Assembly (NCBI GenBank): GCA_016219715.1
Contig: JACRKX010000078.1
Location: forward strand, 1 to 38,585
Direction of reading: 5' to 3'
Origin: Actinomycetota bacterium
GTDB lineage: Bacteria; Actinomycetota; Thermoleophilia; Solirubrobacterales; JACPNS01
Length of the DNA: 38,585 nt
The notes under the pieces were generated by a model. That model ran no database searches and was not told the DNA's origin. It saw only the letters and a list, made by a program, of their open reading frames with translations. Numbering within the stretch: the stretch's first letter is position 1; the number at the start of each line of letters is the position of its first letter. Both the position numbers and the translations under genes were made by a program. This document shows positions 1 through 8,371 of the stretch, piece by piece.

Positions 1-276
1 GGGACTGCCGAGCCGCCTGACGACCTTGCCGACGGGCTGGGTGATCATGCGTCCGCGCTGCTTGCTGCGGGCCACGCCGGCCGGTGCCACGATCACCAGC
101 TCTTGGGGTCGCAGCTCGTGGGCGGCCGAACGTTTGCGGTCGTGCTTGAGCTGGATGCTGCTGCCTCGCTCGAACAGAGGACGAGCCGCCAGCGAGCGCC
201 CCTTGGGCACGAGCACCGCGGCCAGCGGCCCGTTGAAGATCGGCCCGAAACCGCCTGCCGAGGGATCGTTTCTCAC
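1..276 (-). CDS. N-terminal part of a probable ribonuclease R-like (RNB family) exoribonuclease, cut by the window edge
   Basis: An open frame on the minus strand starts with GTG and runs off the left edge after 92 codons without a stop. Its GTG overlaps the TGA of the upstream protease gene by 4 bp, which indicates translational coupling. The visible part has a short flexible leader, a segment with the sense 'NGPLAAVLVPKGRSLAARPLFERG', abbreviated here as NGPLAAVLVPKGR, then a basic stretch and the phrase LVIVAPAG followed by VGKVVRRLG. That pattern resembles the N-terminal cold-shock-like region of actinobacterial RNase R homologues, which degrade structured RNA 3' to 5'. The catalytic RNB domain lies outside the window, so the family call is an inference from the N-terminus and context. 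The protein itself, as a real translated gene, is well supported by codon bias. Confidence 0.5.
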   Translation of the reverse strand, partial: MRNDPSAGGFGPIFNGPLAAVLVPKGRSLAARPLFERGSSIQLKHDRKRSAAHELRPQELVIVAPAGVARSKQRGRMITQPVGKVVRRLGSP

Positions 277-1457
277 TTGAACTCGGCGAGCGCCTCGAAC
301 GATGCGTCGAGCGCTTCGTCGGCGCGGGTGTCGATGTCGTCCTCGGCTTTCAGGTCGGGTGTCAGCCCGCGCTTCGTGATGTAGTGATTGCCCGGCAGCA
401 CGTAACGACCGACCGTCAGCGAGATGGCACCGCCGTTCTCGAGTTCGGTTACCTCCTGGAAGACACCCTTGCCGAACGTGTTGACGCCGACCACCAGCGC
501 CCGGTCGCGGAACTTGAGCGCCCCGGCGGTGATCTCGGAGGCGCTGGCGGAACCCTTGTCAACGAGCACGACGAGTGGGTCGGCTGTGAGCACTGCGTCT
601 TTGATTGCGTCGTACTGCGTGCGCCGGCGTGAGCGGCCATCGGTCGCCACGATCATCCCGTCGGAGAGAAACAAGCTGCTGACCGCGACCGCCTGGTCGA
701 GCCGCCCGCCGCCGTTGCCGCGCAGGTCCAGCACGTAGCTGTCGGCGCCGCGCTTCTCGAGCTTCTCGATCTCGCGCGCGACCGCCACGCCGGCGGTTTC
801 GGTGAATCCGGCCAGCATGACCACACCGATCTTGCGGCCGTCGCGCTTGTAGAGCTTGCCGAGCGCAACCGGTATCTCGATCTGCTTGCGCTGAAGCCGG
901 TAGTCCCGCTCCGCGCCGAGCGCCTCGCCGCCCTGGCGCTTCGGCCGTCGCGCCGTCAGGGTCACGTAGGTGCCCTCGGGTCCCTTGATCCTCGCGACCG
1001 ACGCGTCCGAGGACTGTCCGGCGATCGACTTGCCATCGACGGCGGTGATCACATCTTCACGGCGGATGCCCGCCTGCTTGGCCGGTGAGCCGTCGTATAC
1101 GAAGGTGACCAGCAAACCCTTGTCGTGCTGATTCACGGCCATTCCAACGCCCGAGTACTTGCCGCTGATCGACTGCGCGAAAGCCTTGTTCTGGTCGGGG
1201 TTGAAGTAGTGCGAGTAGGGATCCTTCAGCGACTTGACCATGCCGCTGAGCTCGCCGTCGGTCAACTTCTCTCCGTCGACCTTGCGATAGAACTCGTTTT
1301 CGATCAGCTGTTTGGCCTGTTCGGATGAGATCTCGGTCTTGTCGGGCGCGATCACATCCTTCAACACACCCACCACGGGCGTGTTCGGATTGGCTCCGAC
1401 ATATACGCCGGCGGCCAGCGCGGCCACCAGCGCGAGGATCACGATCGTTACTCGCAT
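273..1457 (-). CDS. Carboxyl-terminal processing protease (S41 family, PDZ domain)
   Basis: A 394-residue periplasmic/extracytoplasmic serine protease. The chosen ATG gives an N-terminal membrane anchor or signal segment (MRVTIVILALVAALAAGVYV). A longer upstream reading frame exists, but it overlaps ftsX and encodes unlikely Arg/Ser-rich sequence. A PDZ domain follows at about residues 95-175 (YSGVGMAV...GIRREDVITAVDG). The S41 catalytic domain follows it, with the substrate-binding phrase YVLDLRGNGGG, the nucleophile region GSASASEI and the lysine in GKGVFQ. Family members cleave the C-termini of envelope proteins. The gene lies 55 bp downstream of ftsX and is probably co-transcribed with ftsEX, which suggests a role in cell-wall remodelling at division. 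That role is inferred from context. Confidence 0.9.
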   Translation of the reverse strand: MRVTIVILALVAALAAGVYVGANPNTPVVGVLKDVIAPDKTEISSEQAKQLIENEFYRKVDGEKLTDGELSGMVKSLKDPYSHYFNPDQNKAFAQSISGKYSGVGMAVNQHDKGLLVTFVYDGSPAKQAGIRREDVITAVDGKSIAGQSSDASVARIKGPEGTYVTLTARRPKRQGGEALGAERDYRLQRKQIEIPVALGKLYKRDGRKIGVVMLAGFTETAGVAVAREIEKLEKRGADSYVLDLRGNGGGRLDQAVAVSSLFLSDGMIVATDGRSRRRTQYDAIKDAVLTADPLVVLVDKGSASASEITAGALKFRDRALVVGVNTFGKGVFQEVTELENGGAISLTVGRYVLPGNHYITKRGLTPDLKAEDDIDTRADEALDASFEALAEFK

Positions 1458-1512
1458 GCTGTGCGGAAGGCTAGAGGGCAGGCCAACGCTCGCGGCCGTT
1501 CGGCGACGTGCA

Positions 1513-2406
1513 CTAGAGCTTGAGGAAGCGGCGCAGCGTGAACCCTGAGCCAGCCGCCGAGATGCCCATCGCCGAAACGAGCAACAAGATCGCCAGCGGC
1601 AGGAAGCCGATCGTCTCCGGCGCGGCAAACAGCGCGAAGCTCTCAGACAGCGGATCGACGATCGTCTGCTTGGCAATCAACAACAGCAGGATCGCGATTA
1701 CACCGCCCGCGGCGCCGACGAACACGCCTTCGATCACGAACGGCCAGCGGATGAACCACGCCGTCGCACCGACCATGCGCATCACCTCCACCTCACGGCG
1801 GCGCGCGTAGATCGAGAGGCGGATCGTGTTGCCGACGAGCAGCGTCGAGGTCAGCACCAGCAGGATTGCCAGGCCCCACATCGCATACTTCACGCCGCCG
1901 GTGATCGAGAGGATCTTGTCGGTCTCGTCTTCGCGGTTCTTCACGTCGTCGATCGCCGGGCTGACGTAGGTCGTCTTACCGTTTTCGATGCTCTCGAGCG
2001 CGTCGACGATCTTGCCAACTTCGGCGGGGTCGCGCGGTGTCACGCGGTAGCTCGCCGGTAGCGGGTTTTCCTTTCCTAGCGTCTCCGCGGCGTCCTTCAG
2101 CGCGCCTTTCAGCGAGGCCTTGGCTTCATCCTTAGAGATGTACTCGACGGTCTTGACGTCGGGGTTCTGCTCGAGCTTGCGGCGCAGCGCGGTCAGCTCG
2201 GCCTGTGTGGCGTCGTCCTTGAGGTAGACGTCAACAAGCAGCCGGCCGCGAATCTCGTTGGCGGCACCGGTGGTGGCGTCCGTGACGGGAATGAAAACCC
2301 CGAGGACGATCGTCGTGATCATCACCGTCATCAATGCCGCGAAGCTCGGCGCCGAGTTGCGGCGCAGCGTGCGGATCGCCTCGCTCATGAAGAAGCGGAA
2401 GTTCAT
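1513..2406 (-). CDS. ftsX: Cell division ABC transporter permease FtsX
   Basis: 297 residues with the FtsX architecture. There is a cytoplasmic N-terminus (MNFRFFMSEAIRTLRRN), a first membrane helix at about residues 22-42, then a large extracytoplasmic domain (about 45-170) with the conserved VDVYLKDDAT and PDVKTVEYISKDEA segments. Three more helices follow. The loop ARRREVEVMRMVGAT is the FtsE-coupling signature seen in FtsX. FtsX forms a complex with FtsE that activates peptidoglycan hydrolases at the septum. The ATG was chosen because it places the start 13 bp after the ftsE stop and matches the usual family N-terminus. The frame upstream would overlap ftsE heavily. Confidence 0.95.
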   Translation of the reverse strand: MNFRFFMSEAIRTLRRNSAPSFAALMTVMITTIVLGVFIPVTDATTGAANEIRGRLLVDVYLKDDATQAELTALRRKLEQNPDVKTVEYISKDEAKASLKGALKDAAETLGKENPLPASYRVTPRDPAEVGKIVDALESIENGKTTYVSPAIDDVKNREDETDKILSITGGVKYAMWGLAILLVLTSTLLVGNTIRLSIYARRREVEVMRMVGATAWFIRWPFVIEGVFVGAAGGVIAILLLLIAKQTIVDPLSESFALFAAPETIGFLPLAILLLVSAMGISAAGSGFTLRRFLKL

Positions 2407-2419
2407 CGCCGACCCGCCA

Positions 2420-3169
2420 TCACTGGGCATCCACCGCCGAGAACTCGCTCGTGTAGCCGGCCGCCTGCTCGTCGCGCACGATGTGCCCGTCACGCAGCTC
2501 GATCACGCGGCGGCGCATGCGGTCGACCATTCCCTGGTCGTGAGTGGCGACGATCACCGTGGTGCCGGTGCGGTTGATCCGGTAGATCAGCTGCATGATG
2601 CCAAGCGACGTCTCGGGATCGAGATTGCCGGTCGGCTCGTCGCAGATCAGCAGCGGCGGGTGATTGACGAAGGCACGGGCCACCGACACGCGCTGCTGCT
2701 CACCGCCGGAGAGCTGGTCGGGGTAGTTGTGCAGCTTGGTCGAGAGACCGACGAGCCGCAGGATGTGAGGCACTTTCTCGCGGATCTCTGAGCGCGAAGC
2801 ACCGGTGACCAGCAGCGAGTAGGCGACGTTGTCGTAGACGGTGCGGTTGGGAAGCAGCTTGAAGTCCTGGAAGACCGCACCGATGTTGCGACGCAGAAAC
2901 GGCACACGGTCAGGCTTGAGCCGCGTGATGTCACGGCCGGCGATGAAGATGTGGCCGCGCGTGGCCTCGAACTCCTTCATCAACACGCGGATGAAGGTCG
3001 ACTTGCCACAACCCGTCGGGCCGACCAGGAAGACGAACTCCCCGCGCCGGATGTTGGTGGTGGCGTTCTCGAGGCCGACCGTGCCGTCGTCGTAGACCTT
3101 CGTGACGTCGTCGAACTCCACGACCGCGGAGCCGTATTCGGACAGGTGTTCGGCGCTGGATGCGTGCAT
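2420..3169 (-). CDS. ftsE: Cell division ATP-binding protein FtsE
   Basis: A 249-residue ABC ATPase with Walker A GPTGCGKST, the Q-loop phrase GAVFQDFKLLPNRTVYDN (typical of FtsE), signature LSGGEQQR, Walker B LLICDEPTG and the H-loop histidine in VATHDQG. It powers the FtsEX complex that controls septal peptidoglycan hydrolysis. The ATG at 3169 is preceded by a purine-rich AGAAAGG. It adds about 15 residues compared with the usual MIEFxxVxKxY start, so a GTG at 3121 is a plausible alternative. It is the first gene of the ftsE-ftsX-protease group. About 120 bp without clear structure separate it from fabI. Confidence 0.95.
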   Translation of the reverse strand: MHASSAEHLSEYGSAVVEFDDVTKVYDDGTVGLENATTNIRRGEFVFLVGPTGCGKSTFIRVLMKEFEATRGHIFIAGRDITRLKPDRVPFLRRNIGAVFQDFKLLPNRTVYDNVAYSLLVTGASRSEIREKVPHILRLVGLSTKLHNYPDQLSGGEQQRVSVARAFVNHPPLLICDEPTGNLDPETSLGIMQLIYRINRTGTTVIVATHDQGMVDRMRRRVIELRDGHIVRDEQAAGYTSEFSAVDAQ

Positions 3170-3289
3170 CAGAAAGCCTTTCTCCAGGCTAGAAGCGAAT
3201 CCTGCCGGTGGCGCCGTATGTGGCCTGGAGCTAAACCTGGCGTGGCTGGGCCTGGATCAACCCGGACCTGGCTACCAAGAACCCCTCGA

Positions 3290-4150
3290 CTAAGCCGGCG
3301 GCGCCGACGGTGCGCCGATCGCGTGAAAGCCGCCATCGACGCGGACGATCTCGCCGCTCACGCCGCGGGCGAGGTCGGAGAGCAGCCAGCAGACGGTGTT
3401 GGCGACCGGCTGCGGGTCTTCGATGTCCCAGCCAAGCGGCGCCTGGGCGGGCCAGAGCTGGGCGAGGTCGTTGAACCCGGGGATGCCCTTCGCGGCCATC
3501 GTGCGCAGCGGACCGGCCGAGACGAGATTGGCGCGCACGCCGTGCGGGCCGAGATCGCGCGCGAGGTAGCGGTTCACCGACTCCAGCGCGGCCTTGGCCA
3601 CTCCCATCCAGTCGTAGATCGGCCAGGCGACCGTGGCATCGAAATCGAGGCCGACGATCGCGCTCTCGGGCACGTCTCGCGGAGCCGCGGCGTCGACGGG
3701 GTCGCCGTCGGCAACGCGGCCGGCCGACGCTCGCCCCTCTGTGCGGTCGAGCAGTGGCAGCAACGCGGTCGCAACGGCCTTGTACGAGAAGGCGCTGGTG
3801 CGAAAGGCCAGCTCGGCGCTTTCGCGCGGCGCGGAAAGGAACTTGCCGCCCAAGGCGTCCTCGGGCGCGAAGGCGATCGCATGCAGCACGCCGTCGAGCC
3901 CGCCAAGCGCGCTCTTCACGCCATCGGCCAGTGCCGCGAGATGCTCGTCGTCGTTGACGTCGAGCTCGATCACCTCGACCGGGCGGTCGAGACGGTTGGC
4001 CGTGCGCTCGGTTAGCGACCGCATGCGGCCAAAAGTCGAGAGCACGACCTCGGCGCCCTGCGCCTGGGCCATCCGCGCCACGTGAAAGGCGAGGCTCTGC
4101 GGCGTGAGCACACCGGTGATCAGCAGCCGCTTACCTTCGAGCAGTCCCAT
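3290..4150 (-). CDS. fabI: Enoyl-[acyl-carrier-protein] reductase (NADH), InhA/FabI type
   Basis: A 286-residue short-chain reductase that catalyses the last step of each fatty-acid elongation cycle, reducing trans-2-enoyl-ACP with NADH. It starts MGLLEGKRLLITGV, the FabI/InhA nucleotide-binding strand. The catalytic Tyr179 and Lys186 are in YDWMGVAK, and the NLVSAGPLRTMAAKGI segment is close to mycobacterial InhA. The C-terminus SGEIVRVDGG is typical. Compared with InhA, about 25 extra residues lie at roughly 136-161, before IVGLDFD. These are polar and Ala/Pro/Asp-rich, probably a surface loop near the substrate side. It is the last gene of the fab operon, 10 bp behind fabF. Confidence 0.92.
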   Translation of the reverse strand: MGLLEGKRLLITGVLTPQSLAFHVARMAQAQGAEVVLSTFGRMRSLTERTANRLDRPVEVIELDVNDDEHLAALADGVKSALGGLDGVLHAIAFAPEDALGGKFLSAPRESAELAFRTSAFSYKAVATALLPLLDRTEGRASAGRVADGDPVDAAAPRDVPESAIVGLDFDATVAWPIYDWMGVAKAALESVNRYLARDLGPHGVRANLVSAGPLRTMAAKGIPGFNDLAQLWPAQAPLGWDIEDPQPVANTVCWLLSDLARGVSGEIVRVDGGFHAIGAPSAPPA

Positions 4151-4160
4151 GCCGGCGCCC

Positions 4161-5348
4161 TTATTTCGCCTTGAAGACGAGACACGCATTGTGCCCGCCG
4201 AAACCGAACGAGTTCGACAGCACTGTGTCGATCTTGAGCTCGCGCGCCCCCTCGGGGATGTAGTCGAGGTCGCATTCGGGGTCCGGCTGGTCAAGGTTGA
4301 CCGTGGGGTGCGCCTTGTTGTCGCGGATCGACATCACGCAGATCACGGCCTCGACCGATCCCGCCGCGCCCATCATGTGTCCGACCAGCGACTTCGTCGA
4401 AGACAGTGGCGGCGTCGAGTCGGCGCCGAATACCTGCTTGACAGCCTTCGTTTCGGCCAGGTCGTTGTAGGGCGTGCTGGTGCCGTGAGCGTTGATGTAG
4501 TCGATCGCACCGGGCTCGACACCGGCCTCGGCCAGTGACTTCGTCATCGCCGCAATCGCGCCGCGGCCCGACGGGTCGGGCTGCACGAGGTGGTACGCGT
4601 CGTTCGAAGCGCCGTATCCCGCCAGCTCGCAGTACACGCGAGCGCCGCGTGCGGCGGCGTGCTCGGCCGACTCGAGGATCAGCATGCCGGCACCCTCGCC
4701 CATCACGAAGCCGTCGCGGCGCGAGTCGAACGGACAGCTCATGCCCTTCGAGGTCATCGCGCCCATCGCCCGGAAGGCCGCCGTGGCCAGCGGCCGGTTC
4801 GCAGACTCGGCACTGCCGGCGACGACGAGGTCGGCGTAGCCGTGCTCGATCATCCGCTTGGCCTCGCCCAGCGAGTGGTTGCCCGAGGCACACGCGCTGA
4901 CCACGCAGTGGCCCGGCCCGAGCAGGCCGAAGTCTTTCGTTACGGCGGCAATCGCCGCGTTTGGCATCAACATCGGCACAGTCGTGGCGGGCACCTGGCG
5001 GTCGCCCTTCTCTTTGAGGATGTCGATGCCGGTGTCGATCGTCTCGAACCCACCGATTCCGGTGCCGACAACGGCGCCAAGGCGTTCAGCGTCGAGTTCG
5101 CCGAAGTCGAGACCTGCGTCTTCGACGGCCTCGCGGGCGGCCAGCAGCGCATAGCGCGCAAACCGGTCGAGGCGGCGAGACTCCTTGATCGAGAGGTGCT
5201 CGGACGGGTCGGGGCCGACGGCCACGTCTCCGTGCGGCAAGGGCTGTCCGGCGAGCGCAGCCTGCCACAGAGCGTCAACGCCGAAACCGGCGGGCGAGAC
5301 CGCGCCGATGCCGGTGATCACCACTTCTCTGGTCGTCTGGTCACTCAT
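4161..5348 (-). CDS. fabF: 3-oxoacyl-[acyl-carrier-protein] synthase II (elongating ketosynthase)
   Basis: A 395-residue thiolase-fold condensing enzyme that extends acyl-ACP with malonyl-ACP. The catalytic triad is intact: Cys153 in VVSACASGN, His288 in NAHGTSTPYND and His324 in KSLVGHMMGAAG. The glycine-rich C-terminus NSFGFGGHN is also present. At slightly under 400 residues the protein is on the short side for FabF, with a compact N-terminus MSDQTTREVVITGIG. It sits between acpP (33 bp upstream) and fabI (10 bp downstream), as expected for a type II fatty-acid synthesis operon. Confidence 0.95.
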   Translation of the reverse strand: MSDQTTREVVITGIGAVSPAGFGVDALWQAALAGQPLPHGDVAVGPDPSEHLSIKESRRLDRFARYALLAAREAVEDAGLDFGELDAERLGAVVGTGIGGFETIDTGIDILKEKGDRQVPATTVPMLMPNAAIAAVTKDFGLLGPGHCVVSACASGNHSLGEAKRMIEHGYADLVVAGSAESANRPLATAAFRAMGAMTSKGMSCPFDSRRDGFVMGEGAGMLILESAEHAAARGARVYCELAGYGASNDAYHLVQPDPSGRGAIAAMTKSLAEAGVEPGAIDYINAHGTSTPYNDLAETKAVKQVFGADSTPPLSSTKSLVGHMMGAAGSVEAVICVMSIRDNKAHPTVNLDQPDPECDLDYIPEGARELKIDTVLSNSFGFGGHNACLVFKAK

Positions 5349-5381
5349 ATCTTGCTCGCGCGATCGCGGCCAGTGCCGCGA

Positions 5382-5621
5382 TCAGCCGTTCTTGACGACA
5401 GCGGCAATCGTGTCGCCCATCGTCGTCAGACCCTCGAGGTCCTCGTCGGGGACGCGAACGCCAAAATCGTCTTCGATTGCCTGCATGATCTCGACGACGT
5501 CGAGCGAGTCCATGTCGAGGTCTTCGAGTGTCGCCTCGAGCGTGACCGCCGACGGGTCGACGCCGAACTTCGGAACGATCTCCTTGATCTTGTCGAGCAC
5601 TGATTCCTGGGTGACTGCCAT
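5382..5621 (-). CDS. acpP: Acyl carrier protein
   Basis: A 79-residue acidic helical protein with the phosphopantetheine attachment site Ser39 in the motif LDMDSLDVVEI. It carries growing acyl chains between the Fab enzymes. Length and charge match bacterial ACP. A Shine-Dalgarno-like GAAAGG lies about 9 nt upstream of the ATG. It lies between fabG and fabF in the operon. The 65-bp gap upstream is the widest inside the cluster and could hold extra translation or processing signals that raise ACP output. That last point is speculation. Confidence 0.96.
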   Translation of the reverse strand: MAVTQESVLDKIKEIVPKFGVDPSAVTLEATLEDLDMDSLDVVEIMQAIEDDFGVRVPDEDLEGLTTMGDTIAAVVKNG

Positions 5622-5686
5622 TTGAATGCCTTTCGTTTGGATCGGTTTCTATCGGGTACGCAGGCCGCGTGTCGTGCGCAGGGGGC

Positions 5687-6439
5687 TCACGCGGTCATTC
5701 CACCGTCGACCGGCAGAACGACGCCGGTGACGTACCCCGCCTCTTCCGAGACGAGAAAGCTAACGGCCGCCGCCACTTCTTCGGGCGTTCCCGCCCGACC
5801 AGACGGCACGTCGGCAACGATTTTTTCAATTAGGCCTTCGGTCATGGCCGTTTCGACCGGGCCCGGCGCAACGCAGTTGACTGTGATCTGCTTGCGCGCG
5901 TACTCCTTGGCGAGAGTGCGTGCGAGGCCGATCAGACCGGCCTTCGACGCCCCGTAGGCTGCCTGGCCGGGATTGCCGTGCAGGCCAGTCACGGAGCTGA
6001 CCATCACGATCCGCCCCCAACGCTCGCGCATCATCTGGCGAAGCGCGGCGCGACTGCAGTTGAAAGCGCCGGTGAGGTTTGCGTCGATCGTCTCGTTCCA
6101 CTGCTCGTCGGAGAGGCGCACGGCCAGTCCATCGCGGCGCACGCCGGCGTTGTTGACCAGCACGGCGACCGGACCGAGCTGTTCGGCGATCTGTTCGAAT
6201 GCGCCATCGACGGCCGCGACCTCGCGCACGTCGGCGGCGAGCGCCAGCGCCCGTGCGCCACTCGACTCGACCGCCTTCACTGTCTCGGCGGCGCCATCGG
6301 CATCGGACGAGTAGGTGACCGCAACGTCGAAGCCGTCGGCCGCCAGCCTGGTGGCGATCGCTCGGCCGATGCCGCGTGAGGCGCCGGTCACCAGCGCCAC
6401 ACGGCGCTGCGTGCCTTTCGTGGCGCCGCCTTCGCTCAC
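5687..6439 (-). CDS. fabG: 3-oxoacyl-[acyl-carrier-protein] reductase
   Basis: A 250-residue classical short-chain dehydrogenase that reduces 3-oxoacyl-ACP with NADPH. The cofactor motif GASRGIG lies at residues 19-25, NNAG at about 96-99, and the catalytic Ser149, Tyr162 and Lys166 in VSSVTG...YGASK. The ending PVDGGMTA is typical of FabG. The start is a GTG that overlaps the fabH TGA by 4 bp, indicating coupling. Position within the cluster supports the fatty-acid role over other SDR functions. Confidence 0.94.
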   Translation of the reverse strand: MSEGGATKGTQRRVALVTGASRGIGRAIATRLAADGFDVAVTYSSDADGAAETVKAVESSGARALALAADVREVAAVDGAFEQIAEQLGPVAVLVNNAGVRRDGLAVRLSDEQWNETIDANLTGAFNCSRAALRQMMRERWGRIVMVSSVTGLHGNPGQAAYGASKAGLIGLARTLAKEYARKQITVNCVAPGPVETAMTEGLIEKIVADVPSGRAGTPEEVAAAVSFLVSEEAGYVTGVVLPVDGGMTA

Positions 6440-7446
6440 GGCGCGATGGCCCCCAGTTCACAGGTGATCGCCGAGTAGGCGAAGCCGCCGCCGAACCCGG
6501 CCATCGCGATCAGGCCGCCGTTCGCAAAACGCCCGGCCTCGTACTCGCGCCGCAGCGCGACCGGCACGGACGCGGCGGAGGTGTTGCCGACGTCGGCTAT
6601 CTGAACCGAGACTTGATCCTCGCGCAGCCCTAGCTTCTCGCCGAGCGCATCGACGATGCGGATGTTGGCCTGATGGGCGACGAGCATCGTCATGTCGTCG
6701 AGCGACTTGCCGATCGCGTCAAGCGCCTGCAGCGTGACCTCGCTCATGCGCGCGACGGCGTTGCTGTAGGTCTCGCGGCCGCGCATTCGGATGACGTTGC
6801 CATCGTCGCGCTCGCTGTGCAGGATGCGGTACTGGTGATCGAAGCCGCCGATCAGCGGACCGATGCCACCGTGCTCGACAGGGCCGACGACGACCGCGCC
6901 GGCGGCGTCGCCGAACAGCGGGGCGCTCTTGGGGTCGTCCCACGGCGTGATGCGCGAAAGCGCGTCTGCCCCAAGCACGAGCGCAAGCTTGGAGCGACCG
7001 GTCTCGACGGCCGCGGCGGCCTGGCCGAGCGCCGTCACGAATCCGGTGCATGCCGCACTGAGGTCGTAGACCACCGCGGTGCCGGGAACGCCAAGCGCGG
7101 CGGCAACCGCGACTGCCTGGGCGGGAAAGACGTTGTCTGGGGTGATCGTGGCCACGATCACCGTGTCGACCTCGGCGGCGTCACGCCCGGCGACGGCTAG
7201 CGCGTCGCGCGCGGCGCGTTCGCAGAGGCCATTGAGCGTCTCGCCCTTGTCGAGGTCGAGCACGCGGCGCTCACGTACGCCGGTGCGGTCGATGATCCAG
7301 TCGGCCGTCAGACCGAGCTTCTCGCCGATCTCCTGGCTGGTGACGACTTTGCTGGGCTGCGCGTTGCCGAAGCCGATCATGCCGGCGTGACGCAAGCCGC
7401 CGGACTCGGTGATCTCGGCCTGCGGCATGGTCTCGACGGCGTCCAT
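6436..7446 (-). CDS. fabH: 3-oxoacyl-[acyl-carrier-protein] synthase III (initiating ketosynthase)
   Basis: A 336-residue condensing enzyme that starts chain synthesis from acyl-CoA and malonyl-ACP. The catalytic residues are Cys133 (DLSAACTGF), His258 (AHQANIRI) and Asn288 (GNTSAAS). The ATG starts one base before the fabD TGA region ends, so fabD and fabH are almost contiguous. About 20 polar residues precede the core (GMIGFGNAQPSKVVT), a slightly long N-terminus for the family. The longer upstream reading frame lies inside fabD and was rejected. Whether it prefers acetyl or branched primers cannot be read from the sequence. Confidence 0.94.
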   Translation of the reverse strand: MDAVETMPQAEITESGGLRHAGMIGFGNAQPSKVVTSQEIGEKLGLTADWIIDRTGVRERRVLDLDKGETLNGLCERAARDALAVAGRDAAEVDTVIVATITPDNVFPAQAVAVAAALGVPGTAVVYDLSAACTGFVTALGQAAAAVETGRSKLALVLGADALSRITPWDDPKSAPLFGDAAGAVVVGPVEHGGIGPLIGGFDHQYRILHSERDDGNVIRMRGRETYSNAVARMSEVTLQALDAIGKSLDDMTMLVAHQANIRIVDALGEKLGLREDQVSVQIADVGNTSAASVPVALRREYEAGRFANGGLIAMAGFGGGFAYSAITCELGAIAP

Positions 7447-7447
7447 G

Positions 7448-8236
7448 TCAGGCGCCGCCCGTGGCGACGAAGTCGGAGACCTTGAAGGCGCGCGCTTCGG
7501 GCAAGGTGCGCTTGACGAGCCCGACAAGAACGCCTGCCGGATCGAATTCGATGAATTCGCGTACGCCGAGCTGCCACATGTACAGCAGCGACTCGCGGAA
7601 GCGGACCGGCGCCAGCAGCTCGGTTGCGAGCTCCTTTTGCGGGTTCACGTAGGGGCGCGCGGTGCCGTTGGCGATCACGTTCGAGGCGTCGCCGAAGGTC
7701 TCGCGGTCGAGCGCCTCGGCGAGACGCGCGGCGGCCGACTCGATCAGCGGAGAGTGAAAGGCGCCGCTGACGGGTAGACGCTTGAGGCGCAGCCGTCGCT
7801 GATTGCCTTCGTCGTCGGTGGTGGTCGGCTCGGCGGCTTCGAGGGCTTCGATGCCCGGCAGCGCTCCCGTGAGCACGATCTGACCGGGCGCGTTGTCGTT
7901 GGCGACCGTGAGGTCGAACTGATTGGCGATCTCGGCGGCGCGCTCGGGCGAGGCGCCGAGCAGGGCGATCATCGCGCCAGGATGCTCACTGGCGGCGTCG
8001 GCCATCACGCGGCCGCGCAGCTCGACGACGCGCGCGGCGGCCTCGTCGTCGATCGCACCGGCGGCGGCCAGCGCCGCATACGAGCCAAGCGAGTGACCGG
8101 CAAAGAGATCGCACTGCACACCGGCTTCGCGGTAGCTCTTGATCGACATGCCAAAGACGGCCGGCTGCTGGCCGGCGGTGTCGATCGGCATGTCAGCGGT
8201 CTGACTGCCCTGGCCGGGAAAGAGGCCGGCCCTCAC
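7448..8236 (-). CDS. fabD: Malonyl-CoA:ACP transacylase, with shortened N-terminal helical region
   Basis: 262 residues that transfer malonyl from CoA to ACP. The family landmarks are GQGSQ (residues 8-12), the nucleophile Ser49 in AGHSLG, and His161 in the GAFHS motif. FabD proteins are usually about 300-315 residues, with 45-50 residues between GQGSQ and the QPA motif. Here there are only about 11 (TADMPIDTAGQ), so the helices that normally follow the oxyanion loop are missing. The GTG start has a strong purine-rich site (AAGGGGGG) upstream. It is the first gene of the fab operon. Confidence 0.92.
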   Translation of the reverse strand: MRAGLFPGQGSQTADMPIDTAGQQPAVFGMSIKSYREAGVQCDLFAGHSLGSYAALAAAGAIDDEAAARVVELRGRVMADAASEHPGAMIALLGASPERAAEIANQFDLTVANDNAPGQIVLTGALPGIEALEAAEPTTTDDEGNQRRLRLKRLPVSGAFHSPLIESAAARLAEALDRETFGDASNVIANGTARPYVNPQKELATELLAPVRFRESLLYMWQLGVREFIEFDPAGVLVGLVKRTLPEARAFKVSDFVATGGA

Positions 8237-8303
8237 CTGTCACCCCCCTTACTCACTAGGCAGCACAGATTAGTCCACATTAGTTGCGGACAATCACTGA
8301 TAT

Positions 8304-8327
8304 CTCACCAAGTGTGAGCCATCTCAC
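8304..8327. promoter_or_regulatory. Alternating CTCAC / GTGAG motifs upstream of fabD, candidate operator
   Basis: Within the 135-bp gap upstream of fabD, three 5-mers alternate in orientation: CTCAC, GTGAG, CTCAC, spaced by 5 and 4 bases. They form two overlapping inverted repeats. They lie 68-91 bp before the fabD start codon, where a regulator of the fatty-acid operon could bind. No regulator gene lies next to it, so the assignment is a guess from position and symmetry. Confidence 0.3.
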
Positions 8328-8371
8328 TCGCCGCGGCCGGGGCGAACGGCGACGACCGTTCCGTAGCCTGG

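Noticed and set aside
3200-3289. A degenerate copy of the REP palindrome upstream of ftsE
   Set aside because: Words such as CCTGGATCAAC recall the REP loop, but the arms do not pair properly.
2951-4015. A 354-codon plus-strand frame across ftsE and fabI
   Set aside because: It is antisense to two conserved genes and shows no protein family.
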